Source: Pyronema omphalodes (taxonomy: Eukaryota > Ascomycota > Pezizomycetes > Pezizales > Pyronemataceae). Taken from it: a DNA stretch of 64,000 bases. Under the pieces are notes generated by a model that was given only the letters and a program-made list of their open reading frames with translations, was not told the origin of the DNA and did no database searches. Made by a program: the position numbers and the translations under genes. Of this stretch, positions 40,654-52,516 are shown one piece after another. The stretch covers positions 62,001 to 126,000 of the forward strand of contig JAJJXM010000081.1 in the NCBI GenBank assembly GCA_024516155.1, written 5' to 3'. Within the stretch, counting starts at the first letter, position 1; the number at the start of each line of letters is the position of its first letter.

Positions 40654-43600
40654 GGGAATACTATTATTGCTGATACATTGCTATTATCGGGCACAAGTTT
40701 TACTGGAAAGTTAGAATGCAAACACCTTGTCCTCTCCTGTTCCTTGTTTTCCAATAACCGCTCCGTGAAAACAGTAGCGCTCGTTGACTGCGGCGCCACT
40801 GGTATCGCCTTTGTTGACCGCAATTTCGCCCGCCATCACAAACTCCCCCTAACCCCCCTATCCACCGCCCGAACGGTCGAAGTTATCGACGGCCGCCCCA
40901 TATCCTCAGGAAAGATAACACACCTCGCCCAAGTAGAGTGCACCATCAACGGTCACTCGGAAACCCTTCCTATGTTTGTCACCAAGCTGGGTCACTACCC
41001 GGTGGTGTTGGGTATCCCCTGGTTGAAGAAACACGATGTAACAATAAGCTTCAGTTCCAACACTGTAAGCTTCGACTCCGATTACTGCCTAAGGAACTGC
41101 ACCCCGTTGCCCGTAAGCACAACCGGTGTCGAGGTCCTGGACTCGAGGCCCCCTCCCGCTGTCCACGAGCCCGACACAAACCCCATGCCGGAGTTAGAAG
41201 ACTCGGTCCCCGACCCCCCGGAAGAACCCCCAATAGAGATCTCAAGTCTAACCATCTCCGACTTCAAAGAAATGGTACAAGACGAAAGCCTGACAGTGTT
41301 CTCGCTATCGTTGGACGAGATCACCGTCGCCCTACAAGACAAGCCCCCCCTCACGGATGACGAACTGAAAGACATGATCCCCGAAGAGTATCATGACTAC
41401 CTCGATTTATTTAAAGAGGTCAACGCGAAGGAACTCCCCCCGCACCGACCCTACGACCACAAGATCCCACTGAAAGAGGGATTCGTCCCCCCCTTTGGCC
41501 CGCTATACTCGCTGTCACGAAACGAGTTGCAGACGCTGAAAACGTGGCTCGATGAGAATTTGGAGAAAGGATTTATACAACGCTCCCAATCACCAGCCGC
41601 CTCGCCGATATTATTCGTGAAAAAAATCAGACGGATCCCTACGCCTGTGTGTCGACTACCGAAGACTGAATGAAGGTACCGAGAAGAACCGGTACCCGCT
41701 GCCATTGATACAGGAAACGATGATGAATCTTTCCAAAGCTCAATACTTTACGACCCTTGATGTCCGCAGCGCTTATAATCTTATCAGAATGGCAGAGGGC
41801 GAAGAATGGAAGACGGCCTTCCGCACACGGTACGGCCTGTTTGAATCGAAAGTGATGCCTTTTGGGCTCACCAACGCGCCTGCCGATTTCCAGGCATTTA
41901 TAAATGATGTCCTGAGACCATACCTAGACCAGTTTTGTACGGCATACTTGGACGATATCCTCGTATTCTCCGAAACAAAGCCCGATCACACCGCACACGT
42001 CCGAAAGATCTTGGAACGACTCAAACAAGAAAAACTGCACTTGAAGCCAGAGAAGTGTAAGTTTGCTAAGGCAGAAGTACAGTACCTGGGCTACAACATC
42101 GGCCGCGACGGCGCGCGCATGATGGATTCCAAAGTAGCCACAGTGAGAGATTGGAAGGAACCAACCAATTTGAAACAGGTCCAAGAGTTCCTGGGCTTCG
42201 CGAATTTCTACCGAAGATTTATCAAAGACTACTCAAAAGTGGTCTCCCCGCTTACAGCTCTGACCAAAAAGAAAGATGGTAAAGCAATCCCCTTTGTCTG
42301 GGGTAAAGATCAGCAGAGCGCCTTCGACCGACTGAAGGACGCATTTACATCAGCACCCATCCTCAAGCACTTCGACTACGAGAAACCGATTGTAGTAGAA
42401 ACAGACGCATCTGACTATGTGTCCGCTGGAGTTTTATCACAATACGACGACGATAACGTGTTACACCCCGTCGCATTTTATTCCAAGAAGCATTCCCCGG
42501 CAGAATGCAACTACGAAATCTACGACAAGGAACTACTGGCGATAGTTCGTTGTTTCGAGGAATGGCGTCCCCACTTAGAGGGCTCCGCCTTCCCTATAAA
42601 AGTATTGACGGATCACAAGAATCTTGAATACTTCATGACGACCAAGCTGCTGAATAGACGACAAGCACGCTGGTCCGAGTTCCTGTCTCGGTTTAACTTT
42701 GTGATCACCTATCGACCGGGAACGTTGGGAGGAAAACCGGACGCCCTGACAAGAAGAGCCGCCGACCTCCCGGAAGAAGGAGACGAACGCATACTGGCGA
42801 ACCAGCAAGCTGTTCTGAAGCCACAGAATTTTCAGTTATGCATGACCCCGCCAATGAAACTCGCACCTTCCGAAGTAGACCTCCTGTTTAAAGAGGGCTA
42901 CAAGACAGATTCATTCCCCAACCGAGTGTTGGGAATGCTGGAAGACGGTACACAAATCTGTAAGGACATATCACACGCCGATTGCTCCGTGTTGGAAAAC
43001 AGATTGTACTACCGAGACTGCCTCTATGTCCCCGCGCTGGATAAACTACGATTGAAACTACTACAAGATCACCACGACCCCCCCACCATGGGACACCCGG
43101 GCCGTGCAAAGACTTTCGAACTCCTCGCCAGGAATTATTACTGGCCCTCGATGAGAAAAGATGTGGACCAATTCGTCCGGAATTGCCACACCTGTAAAAG
43201 AACAAAGGCTACCCGCCACGCACCCTATGGAACCCTGAAGCCCCTACCGGTTCCACACCACCCTTGGCAGAATATATCGGTGGATTTTGTTACTGGACTA
43301 CCGACATCAGAAGGCTTCGACGCAATATGTGCGATCGTTTGCCGACTAACGAAACAGCGGCACTTAGTGCCCTGTCATTCCACGATAGACGCAGAAGGCT
43401 TCGCGCAACTCTTCCTGGAAAACGTGTTCAAACTACACGGCCTGCCAGACACAGTAGTGTCCGACCGCGGTCCGCAATTTGTGGCCCATTTCTGGAAACA
43501 CTTGGCGAACTGCATGGGTATCGAAATTGCCACGAGTACGGCCTTTCACCCCCAAACCGACGGCCAAACAGAGAGAATTAACGCGGTTACGGAGCAATAT

Positions 43601-44347
43601 CTCCGCGCGTACGTCTGTTATTTACAAGACGATTGGAAGAAATTTTTACCAATGGCAGAATTTGCTGCAAATAACCAAGTATCGGATACAACGTCGCTGT
43701 CTCCGTTCTACGCTATATATGGTCGACACCCCAAGTGCTCTTTCGAACTGGAAATCAGAACCGACAATCCTGAGGAAGTGAAAGCGAACGAGGTAGCGGA
43801 AAGGATGTCACACATCCATGACGTCTTACGTTCGGAAATGAAATACGCCCAAGCCCGCCACATAGAAGCCGCCGACAATTCCCGACTCCCCGCGCCGGTC
43901 TTCAAACCAGGAGACCTGGTATGGCTGGACGCCCGTAACCTAAGAACCCGCCGCCCCTCAAAGAAACTAGAAAATAAACACCTAGGCCCCTTCACCGTGT
44001 TACGGCCTATTGGATCTCACGCCTATGAATTGGATATACCGGAGACCATGAAACACCACAGGACCTTCCCCGTGTCCCTACTAAACCCAGCCCCTTCGGA
44101 CCCCCTCCCTGGCCAGATTATTCCACCGCCCCTACCGGTAGTAGTAGACGGCGAAGAAGAATGGTTCGTGGATGAAATTCTGGATAGCCGTTGGTCAAGA
44201 GGGAACCTGCAGTACCTCGTCAAGTGGACCGGCCATGACTCCCCAACCTGGGAACCGGAAACGAACCTATCCGAAACTGAGGCCGCCGAGAGATTTCACC
44301 AGTTATACCCAGACAAACCTTCTCCTCTCGTAGGAACTCGAGCCTAA
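40615..44347 (+). pseudogene. pol: pol of Gypsy D2, one +1 insertion in RT
   Basis: Collinear with D1 pol. Protease LVDCGATGIAF, RT AYLDDILVF, RNase H, integrase with complete zinc finger (NCHTCKR) and DDE core, chromodomain ILDSRWSRGNLQYLVKWTG ending at TAA 44347. The only lesion is seven A instead of six at 41620-41626 in the RT motif FVKKSDGSLRLCVDYR, which ends the first frame at 41673; the second resumes before IQETMMN. Given identical LTRs, this is either a very recent inactivation or a homopolymer sequencing error. Confidence 0.9.
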
Positions 44348-44358
44348 CGGGGGGGTAC

Positions 44359-44887
44359 TGTCACGGCACACGGCTGACGAGCCGTTGTGTTGCGTCATCA
44401 TGTTGTCGTGGTTGTTGATTGACAACGTGCCGTTGTCTTGCCGTGTTGTGTTGCCGTTGTGTTGTTGTGTTGTTGTGTGTGCCGTGCCATGTTGACTGAG
44501 AGAATGATTGATGATGGATGACGTACCACGAGCTGGAGAGCTGTGGCGTCGCAGTTGAATCGATGGAGAACGGAAGCTCATGTAGCGATGATTGTATGAC
44601 GGCCCAGCAAGAGTGCTGGCCGCCCCTTTGTACATAAGGAGGCTTGCCTCCCCGTTGTCGAGATTCTCCATCGAACGTCTTGTGTCTTCTCCTGACTCCT
44701 AATATAAGAATTCCTCTCCTAAGTCCTACGTCACTCTTGTCCTTGTCCCTGTCCCTGTTTAGTGTGCCGTCCGTCTGACGAGCACTTCGGTCCTTGTCCT
44801 GCCGTTCCCCGTTCCGGAACCTGCCTAGCCCCTCTTTCCGGTAGTGTTCAGTGTGTCCCTTGAACGCCCGTTCTCGTGTCCCTGACA
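44359..44887 (+). repeat. 3' LTR of Gypsy D2
   Basis: Identical to the 5' LTR; preceded by polypurine tract AACGGGGGGGTAC (44346-44358). Confidence 0.95.
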
Positions 44888-45123
44888 GGAGCTTCCGGAG
44901 CGCGGGAGGCGACAGGGCTGGATACCCGAGTGCTGTTACGGGAGCCGGGGGTTTCCGCGAGGTCGTTTAAGAGATAACCCGTGGGGTGGTCTTGAGCGTC
45001 TAGGATGGATTGTGCGGGTTGTTTGGTGAAAGTAAGCGGTTCATGGCCGTCAGGGAACTGGGTCATGGCGGCAGCGTTCACAATTTGCTGCCAGTGTCCT
45101 TCGTCAATAAGTTTAATGTGCAT
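44888..45123 (-). pseudogene. gag: gag of Gypsy D1, 5' part (split by D2)
   Basis: N-terminal 78 codons of D1 gag from ATG 45123 (MHIKLIDEGHWQQIVNAAAM) to the D2 insertion. Continues at 38473 after one target-duplication copy is removed. The ATG overlaps the end of ORF0. Confidence 0.95.
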
Positions 45124-45355
45124 TCTGGCGGGCTCTGAGGATTGGCTTGAGTCTGATGGTGTGGCGGATGTGCTCCTGGTAAGTGTAGTCCTGGAGTTCC
45201 CAGCGGACCACAAGGTAGCAGTGATTTTCTGCTCGTCGGATGGTTCTTCGCACTGCGCCAGCGAATCGGTCGGAGATCCCAAAGGTTTCGTTTAGGGTGT
45301 GCGTTTCCAGGGCTTGTTTTAAGGCGTAGGTCCAAGCAGAACCGGTGGGGTTCAT
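45113..45355 (-). CDS. ORF0 of Gypsy D1 (80 aa)
   Basis: Full-length homologue of the D2 ORF0 (MNPTGSAWTYALKQAL..., ETFGISDRFAGAVRR, CYLVVRW). The stop overlaps the gag start as in D2. Although D1 is old enough to have visibly diverged LTRs, this small frame has no stop or indel, which supports its being translated. Confidence 0.65.
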   Translation of the reverse strand: MNPTGSAWTYALKQALETHTLNETFGISDRFAGAVRRTIRRAENHCYLVVRWELQDYTYQEHIRHTIRLKPILRARQNAH

Positions 45356-45390
45356 GCGTGTTGGTTGAATAATTATTCGATCGAACGTAA

Positions 45391-45917
45391 TGTCAGGGAA
45401 CTAGGAACGGACGTTCAAAGAACACACTGAACACTACCGGCGAAGAGGGACTAGGCGGGTTACAGGACGGGGAACGGAAAGACAAGGACCGAAGTGCACG
45501 TCAGACGGACGGCACACGAAACAGGGACAGGGACAAGGACAAGAATGACGTGGGACTGAAAGGAGAAGTCTTTCTTAGGAGCAAGGGAAAGACACAAGAC
45601 GTTCGATGGAGAACTCGACAAGGGGGAGGCAAGCCTCCTTATGTACAAAGGGGCGGCCAGCACTCTTGCTGGGCCGTCATCCAACATCGCTACATGAAAG
45701 CTTCCGTTCTCCATCAATTCACCTGCGACGCCACAGCTCTCCAGCTCATGGTACGTCATCCATCATCAATCAGTCTGTCAATCACAACGGCACGGCACAC
45801 ACAACAACACAACAGCAACACAACACAACACGGCAAGACAACGGCACGATGTCGACAACAACAACGACAACATAATGATGACGCAACACAACGGCTCGTC
45901 AGCCGTGTGCCGTGACA
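45391..45917 (-). repeat. 5' LTR of Gypsy D1
   Basis: 527 bp, primer site ACGTTCGAT sense beside its inner end, LTR complement at 45599-45607. Followed by target duplication CCTCT (45918-45922). Confidence 0.9.
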
Positions 45918-45922
45918 CCTCT

Positions 45923-46083
45923 AATCCCCACTTTTTACTTAATCAACATCTACAACGAATGGGACTCACGCACAAAACTATACACCATCCCACGTTCCCT
46001 CGCCCCCCTTCCCTTACCCAACCGATGCATAATAACCGGTGATATGAATGCTCACCACCCGCTCTGGAACAGTCACTATAAAC
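45923..46083 (+). pseudogene. LINE ORF2, endonuclease middle fragment
   Basis: Encodes the endonuclease segment FYLINIYNEWDSRTKLY and the catalytic-type motif GDMNAHHPLW. In phase with 33103 upstream and with 46988 downstream once Gypsy D1 and the MITE are removed. Confidence 0.9.
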
Positions 46084-46979
46084 CAGAGCTCCCCACGGTC
46101 CGTCCAGGACTGCGGACTGGACCGGACTACATGGTGTAGTCCAGTCCAGTCCAATGTTTTCGAGGACTGCAACCATGTAGTCCGGTCCAGGTTTCGAAAA
46201 CAAAAAGACTGGACCGGACTGCAGGTGACTGCAGGACCGCGGGTTTCTCGCTTATCCCTAAGCACTAGTGGGTTGGGAGTAGCACCCGCCGCTAACAGCG
46301 AGCTGACCACCAGAAAGGCCGCTTGCCGGTCAACAAAGGTGGAGCTAGAATCCTCCGGTGCAAATTTTTTATCTCGACGCGTGTTTGCCTCCACCACTGG
46401 GTAGTCCTGATGATTCTCTTGGTACTCCATATGTAAAGAGTCTTCCAAATAAATCGTGTCGTGACCACCCCTCGCCCCCCCCCTTTCCCATCGCAGTGAA
46501 GCTTTTCCCATCTAAGCCTGCCAGTAATTGTCCTTTCCCATCCACCGCATCTGTTTCTTTCTTGTTCGCGAGACCAATGAACCTCAATTGTTTACAATTT
46601 TCCTGTTCTTTGTCAGGAAATTTGGGAAAATGGGGAAACATTAGCAAAAGTAATCATGAAACCTTTGGCAATTCATTGGGATTACTTAGGTCCGCTCTGA
46701 AATCGTAGTGATCAATTCTTGTAGCAAAAGATATAATAAGAATCACTGTTGAAATTTCTGCGCGCTCAAAAACTAAAACTGCAGTCACCCACGGTCACCC
46801 ATGGTCACCTGCGAGTGATTTTGTGTGACCTTATGGTCACCTACGGTCACCCACAGGCGGTCCAGTCCACCGTGTAAAAATGACTGCCAGTCCCAGTCCA
46901 AGCACCGGACCGGACCGTGATATGTGGTCCAGTCCGGTCCGTAGCCAGGACTGGACCGGACGGACCGTGGGGAGCTCTG
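46084..46979. mobile_element. hAT-like MITE, 896 bp
   Basis: Inverted termini CAGAGCTCCCCACGGTCCGT and its complement, with perfect 8-bp target duplication CTATAAAC (46076-46083 and 46980-46987), as for hAT. Subterminal GGACCGGACT and GTCCAGTCC repeats occur in both orientations, and a GGTCACC short repeat lies at 46790-46860. No intact transposase. Confidence 0.9.
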
Positions 46980-46987
46980 CTATAAAC

Positions 46988-49900
46988 AAATAACCCGGGC
47001 GGACGAGCTGGTGAAACTGATAGACGACCACGGATGGCAACTCGGGAACACGCCGGATACACCTACATATCACTACAAGACTGGACTCGGCTCTTCCGTT
47101 TTGGATCTTACAATCTCCTCCCCAGCTATGACGAACGAGGTTCAAGATTGGTGTATTGACGAGGAAGCAACAACGGGCTCCGACCACGAAGTGATCCGCT
47201 TCCGAGTATACTCACAACATCCCGACGTCGAGTATACTCAAATGCAACCACGACTAAACTGGAAGCGCACCAACTGGGACGAATTCACAAGCGCCCTCCT
47301 CCACCTTACAAACCAGCTATCCCCGCGGTGGAGCACGCTCCAATCTGACCCGACCCCATCCAACCTCGACGAATGGGCAGCGTCACTCCAATCCGCAATT
47401 CGACAAGCAGCCCACAAATCCACCCCAACGATAAAACATTCCCCCCGCGCAAAACGTTGGTGGACCCAAGAGTTACGTGAGACCAAGAGAGCCATGACAC
47501 AAGCTCGGAAGCGGTGGAAATGGGATAGAAACGCCACCAACCTGGAGGAATACAAAAAGCTCCGCAACTCCCACTATAGGGCGGTGCAACATGCGAAGGA
47601 CAAGATGTGGAAAGAATACTTGTCCCAAGCCGAAGGGGCAGATATATGGGCAGCGTTCCGGTACACAAACCCCCGACGCTCTCAGCTGACACCCCCAATC
47701 AAAACAACTGTCAACGGAGTCACGACAACTCACACGGATTTCCCCGGTAAAGTATCAGCCTTCCAGGCTCTCTTCCCCCCTCCCCCCTCCGCCCCAAACA
47801 CCCCCCCTCCCCACAACCGCCCCCCCCTACATTGGAACACCTTCACGGCAAAGGAAGTGTCAACGGCGATCCTGTCGTCCTCACCAAAGAAGGCCCCTGG
47901 CCCGGACGGTATAAACTTCCTATGCCTACGCAAGACCCTGCAGGCAATCCCCGAGCAGTTAACGGCGTTGTACGCCACACTCGGTGAAGTAGGTTACCAG
48001 CCAAAGTGCTGGCGAGAAGCAATAACGGTTAAAATTCCGAAACCCAACAAACCGGACTACAGCTCCATAAAAGCGTACCGCCCAATAGCATTACTTAACT
48101 GCATGGGCAAGGTACTCGAAAAACTAATGGCAACACGGCTAAGTCAAATCGCAGAAACATACGACCTACTCCACAACAGCCAAATTGGAGGCCGCCCAAG
48201 ACGCTCAGCAATCGATGCTGCTATGGCGTTGACCCACGACATAGAAAGAAATGCACAACAACGGCTCATAACGTCGGCACTGTTCCTCGACGTCAGAGGT
48301 GCCTTCGATAACGTCTCAGCCACACCACTAACGAGCACAATGCGATTACTCGGATGCCCGAAACCGGTAGTGACGTGGTGTGAATCGTTCCTCCATGATA
48401 GAACGATAGCACTGTCTTTCGACGGAAAAACGGATGAGCAACGCCCAACACGCACAGGGATACCCCAAGGATCACCAGCCTCCCCCATCCTGTTCCTAAT
48501 ATACCTCCGCCCGCTCTTCGATACCCTACAAACCCACAACCCGACCCTATGGACGCCCAGCTACATCGACGATGTGGCACTGGTATGCCATGGTAAAACA
48601 CGCGAAGCAAATGCACGCACACTAGAAAAAGCAGCCCGAATAGCATTTCAGTGGGCGAACGAAAACGCGGTAGCTTTTGATGACTCGAAATCAGAGCTAC
48701 TTCACTTCCACAGAACGCAAAAGGACACCCTCACGCCCCACACATGCGTGACCTTACCCAACGGCACGGTCGTCCGGCCAGGCACCCCAAACGGCAAACA
48801 GGATGTGGTTAGATGGATTGGAATATACTTTGACCGAAAACTCTCCTTCAAACATCATGTACAAACCCGACTAACACATGCCTCCAGAGCCCTCAATGCC
48901 CTCCGCTGCCTCGCACGATACGAAACTGGCCTGTCCCCCTCGGCGGTCCGTACCCTATACCGCGCGTGTGTACAATCAAGATCCGACTTCGGAGCAGAGA
49001 TCTGGTGGTTAGGCCAAACATCACTCGCGCGAAAACTCCAGCTTCAGCAAAACACCGCACTCCGACGTATCCTCAACGCATTCTCTTCAACACCAATCCC
49101 GGCCTTACATAACGAAGCCGCACTCCCCCCCGTAACCATCAGGCTCGACCAAAAAAGAAGAAAATATGCCTTACGGCTCCTATCCCTACCCCCTTCCCAC
49201 GCCGTAGTATCCCGCTGCCCCTCCTCATTCCCCGTCCCAAACCACTTCACCCGTGCCATTCAATCCTCGGAAGAATATGACTGTGAGTGGGATACTGAAT
49301 CACGACCCCTCACTCGCCTCATAACCACACTCCCCTCACTTAGCCGATGGGTCTCACCCAACACAAACATCGAAGATACGGCGCAACCGGACCCAACCCC
49401 GTGGCTCGAACCCCCCCTCACAAGGCACCCTCCCCTCTCCTCCAAAGACGAAGCCGAAGCAGAACACTATAACCTTCTTCGAAACCTACGGTCATCCCCC
49501 ACATCCATCATCGCGTACACCGACGGCTCCAAACTCGGGAACTCCACAGGAGCGGGTTTTTACATCGCACACGGCTTCGACCACAGCATCCGAGCAATCA
49601 TCCCGATGGGAGAATACTGCCAGGTATTCGACGCAGAACTCAAGGCCATAGAGGAATGCATTCGGACCTGCGCAACCCACATCCGCCGATTACGCCTTCA
49701 ATACCGTGAGATTCACCTGTTTACCGATAACCAAGCTGCGGTCATTAGAGCTTTCCGCCTCACACCCGGACCTGGACAAGAAGCCGCCTTCGCCATCCAC
49801 CACCTCGCCCGCACCCTCCTCCTACGAACGGGAACCTCAATTCATCTCCATTGGGTTCCCGGTCACACGAACATAGCCGGCAACGAGGAAGCCGACTTAC

Positions 49901-50491
49901 TCGCAAAACAGGCCACAACCACTGCCCCAATCAACCCTCCTTCCACTTCCCTGTCGTGGATCCGAAGACAAATCAAGGAACACTACACAGCGGAGTGGAT
50001 CAAATGGTACGACGAGAGCCCGAAACCAAAAACGTATGATGCGCCACACAAACGATCACTCGACGAAGCCTACACTACGCTTCCAAGAAAGATTTCGACC
50101 GCCATCCTAGGCCTACGCACAGGACATGGCTTCTTTTTGGATTGTCTGGCACACCCCCCCACACCAACCTACCCATCCCGCGCATGCCCCTGCCCACTCC
50201 ATCCCCCCCAAACCCCCAAACACCTGCTACTATCCTGCCCACTCATTACCCCCCACCGCATAACAATACGCAAAACATTGAATCTCCCACGACACCGGCG
50301 ACTCGACCTCCGAATTATCCTCCACACCAAACATGGAACCCGCGCACTGGCCACCTTGATCTCTGCGACGAAGGTCGCCACGTCCGAATGGGCACACACG
50401 GTATTGAGTATGACCCCCGAGGTGACTAACAGACCAGATAGAAGTATCGCGACGACAGGCTGGGGAACATTGCTGGACCCAGGCGAAGAAC

Positions 50492-50496
<5 letters not shown>
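46988..50496 (+). CDS. LINE ORF2, C-terminal part (endonuclease end, RT, RNase H)
   Basis: Open for over 1160 codons. Endonuclease end (LDLTISSPAM, GSDHEVIRF); Tad1-like RT with AYRPIALLNCMGKVLEKL, GGRPRRSAIDAAM, LFLDVRGAFDNVS, GIPQGSPASPILFLIYL and active-site SYIDDVAL (Ile where Ala or Val is common); then RNase H IIAYTDGSKLGNSTGAGF, VFDAELKAIEEC, LFTDNQAAV, HWVPGHTNIAGNEEADLLA; a Cys/His segment CPCPLHPPQTPKHLLLSC follows. RT, nicking and RNase H together drive target-primed reverse transcription. This part has no lesion; the gene is broken upstream. TAA 50494-50496 runs into 37 A. Confidence 0.95.
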
Positions 50497-50533
<37 letters not shown>

Positions 50534-51091
50534 ATAATAATAATAAATAAATACAAATAAATGTATATAGTAAGGACGCAGATGAAGTGGAGTAGGGGAA
50601 TGTAGAAGGGAAGGGGAAGGAGAGAGTGAAGAACGGGGGATAAGGAGGGGATTTGAGAGAGACGGACATTGGGGAGGAGAGGAGGAGAAGGGAAGTAGAG
50701 GAACGGAGTGAGAGGGGTAGGAGAGAAGGAAAGACGAGAGAGAGAAGAGGAGAGGACGATGAGGGCAAGGGAAGAAGAGACCGGGGTTAAAAAAAAAAAA
50801 AAAAAACATATTACTGCAGGGGACGTAGACGGGGAAGGGTGGAGGACACCAGGCACCGGGAAGGGTGTCTGCAGAGCGCACAGGGCTCACGGACAGAACG
50901 ACGAGAAAGACAGAAATGGAATATGAGAAACAGAGAGGGGGGTACGACCTGAAGAATGAAGACCGCTCTGGGGCGTTCCCAGTAACTGTTGAGGTGACAC
51001 TCAACAGTTAGCAATGTATAGTAATTAGATAGCAGGCGCCATAACCTTACGGTTAGATGCGAGTATGAATAAAAAAAAAAAACAAAAAAAA
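50497..51091 (+). other. LINE 3' untranslated region and tail
   Basis: Starts with the rest of an A run (50495-50531), then AAT repeats and a purine-rich tract with a second A run (50788-50806). It ends in AATAAA fused to an A tail (51071-51091), immediately before the target duplication. Confidence 0.8.
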
Positions 51092-51104
51092 AATGATTCA
51101 CAAA
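51092..51104 (+). repeat. LINE target site duplication, right copy
   Basis: AATGATTCACAAA, as at 30657-30669. Confidence 0.85.
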
Positions 51105-51504
51105 ACGGTACAGAGGACAAACTACAGGCACGGAATGACAACAACACAGCCCAGAAGAACAAGAACACCGCAACGACGAACACAACACAGCAACAACAAG
51201 AACAACAAGGACAAGAAGATCAACAACAACAAACAGTCCACGGGCTTGAGCCATGACCGTAGGCATTCCTCCGGCTCGACACGCTGGAAGAGAAGATGGT
51301 CTGACTGTGTACCATTGTTCAGAGGCTTCGGTGGCATGCATTTCGGCGACATTGATTTCAGCCTGTCAAGTTGGTCCGTCTGAACCAGTTCACTTCATGA
51401 GGTATCGGAGGTTTCCACCACACCAGTGACTGTCCATGATTTCATCCCGGGACCACTGCTCTTGACTGTCCACCACTACAGGCGGGGGTGGTGGGATCAC
51501 CTAT
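51105..51504 (-). pseudogene. pol: Relic Gypsy pol 3' end (chromodomain) and probable 3' LTR start
   Basis: In minus sense 51500 down to about 51253 reads VIPPPPPVVVDSQEQW, EIMDSHWCGGNLRYLMK and a decayed chromodomain, aligning with D2 (PPPLPVVVDGEEEW, EILDSRWSRGNLQYLVKW). Two Trp codons are TGA. Below 51250 the sequence is GTTGTTCTTGTTGTTG-rich, like the D LTR start. The LINE at 51091 and Gypsy C2 at 51505 both landed in it. Confidence 0.7.
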
Positions 51505-52516
51505 TGTTAGGTACGCCACGCAGATATCGATATCTGAGGGAGGCGACACACAAAGGTACGTTGATTCTTTCGTTGGTACCTATCAAGGTAGGCTGGCTGT
51601 CTTCTTGGTAGCGTGGCCGGTTGGGAGGGAGAAGTGATAGGTGGTGATGGAAGGGGTTAGGGTTGGGGCTTTGGGGTTTTTGCGTGATCTCGTTCAGCAC
51701 ACGGACAGACAATCTTTGAGTGGTCAAGGTAAGTTGGGGTGAAAGGTAATTGATTGCGTGAAGACTAAATACAGCGTTCCTCCCTTCTCCTTTTATATAT
51801 CCATTAATCTCCTCCTTTTCCTCGTAACCCGAGGGGCTCATGCCCAGCAGTCCGACCCCCGGAGCTTCCCATAATTCCCGTAAGTCTTCACGCCCCTTTG
51901 TTTCCCATACTAACTAACTAATAATAATTACAAACATATACCTGCTAAATAATCGCGTATCCTTTTTCTGGTTTCTCCCTATTTCTCCTCACCTTCCGAA
52001 ACGCGCGCCTTGCTTTCCTAATCCTACGCGAGCTCTCGCGCAGCTCCGTATTCGATCCACCTTCGCGCGTCACCTTCCCGTCGCTCCCTCCTCCGCTTCT
52101 TGCCGAAACTTCTTCCGTCTCTTGTTCCCAGCTCGGCTGAGCTCCACCGAGCTCCACCGAGCTCCACCGAGCTCCACTGAGCTGTGTTACCTTCCTCGCC
52201 GTATCCTCCGGAGCTCCCCATAGCTCACCGAAGCTGTACCGAAGCTTCGCCGAACTCCGTCCTGCTTCATCTCGCTTGCCTTCGTCCCACCTCGTTCCAC
52301 CTCTTCCCCGACGACCTTCTTGTTCCTTTTTCCTCCTTGACCCCGCGACCTTCTTGTTCCTTTTTCCTCCTTGTCCCCCATGGTCTTCTTGTTCCTTTGT
52401 TATTCTCGTCGTCCCGTGGTAGCCAAGTACCACACCGTTACCGTGATTCCCAACGCCCATGTGATTGCTGACGCAACCATGGCTCCTATCAACATGTCAT
52501 TGTTGATTCTTGACAT
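51505..52516 (-). repeat. 3' LTR of Gypsy C2 (1012 bp)
   Basis: Plus strand TGTTAGGTACGCC to TTGATTCTTGACA. Contains TATATAAAA in element sense at 51791-51799, four 10-bp GAGCTCCACC units (52139-52180), a (G)GGTTAGGGTT motif and the last 39 codons of ORF3. The adjacent polypurine tract is GGAAAGGGGG (plus 52521-52530). Confidence 0.95.

Larger units (their letters stand above)
38479..44887 (+). mobile_element. Gypsy family D copy 2 (D2), very young
   Basis: 6409 bp with 529-bp LTRs (38479-39007, 44359-44887) that are identical by eye over their full length. Target duplication GGAGC at 38474-38478 and 44888-44892 in D1 gag. ORF0 and gag are intact; pol has a single one-base insertion in an A run. 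It lies in inverted orientation inside a member of its own family. Confidence 0.95.
33104..45917 (-). mobile_element. Gypsy family D copy 1 (D1), split by D2
   Basis: Minus-strand chromovirus: 5' LTR 45391-45917, ORF0, gag split by D2, pol 33680-37368, 3' LTR 33104-33629. Target duplication CCTCT at 33099-33103 and 45918-45922 in LINE ORF2. The LTRs differ by many substitutions, so D1 is older than D2. Aside from D2, the frame is intact except for a stop that trims the last residues of pol. Confidence 0.95.
30670..51091 (+). mobile_element. Tad1-type LINE, full length, split by two Gypsy elements and a MITE
   Basis: Flanked by a 13-bp target duplication (30657-30669 and 51092-51104). Order: 5' UTR, ORF1 (CCHC gag), ORF2 (AP endonuclease, RT, RNase H), 3' UTR of about 570 bp and A-rich tail (51071-51091) fused to an AATAAA signal. 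Interrupted by Gypsy D1 (33104-45917, duplication CCTCT) and a hAT-like MITE (46084-46979, duplication CTATAAAC). Removing both restores a continuous ORF2 frame. Confidence 0.9.

Noticed and set aside
46014..46511. 165-codon minus-strand ORF as a hAT transposase
   Set aside because: It crosses the MITE edge into LINE sequence and has none of the transposase C-terminal motifs in its frame.
50495..50531. The A run as the true 3' end of the LINE
   Set aside because: The 13-bp target duplication matches after the second tail at 51092, not here.
50540..51060. Long pyrimidine- or purine-biased ORFs in the LINE 3' UTR
   Set aside because: Low-complexity translation (Ser, Leu, Phe or Arg, Glu runs) with no domain and overlapping in several frames.
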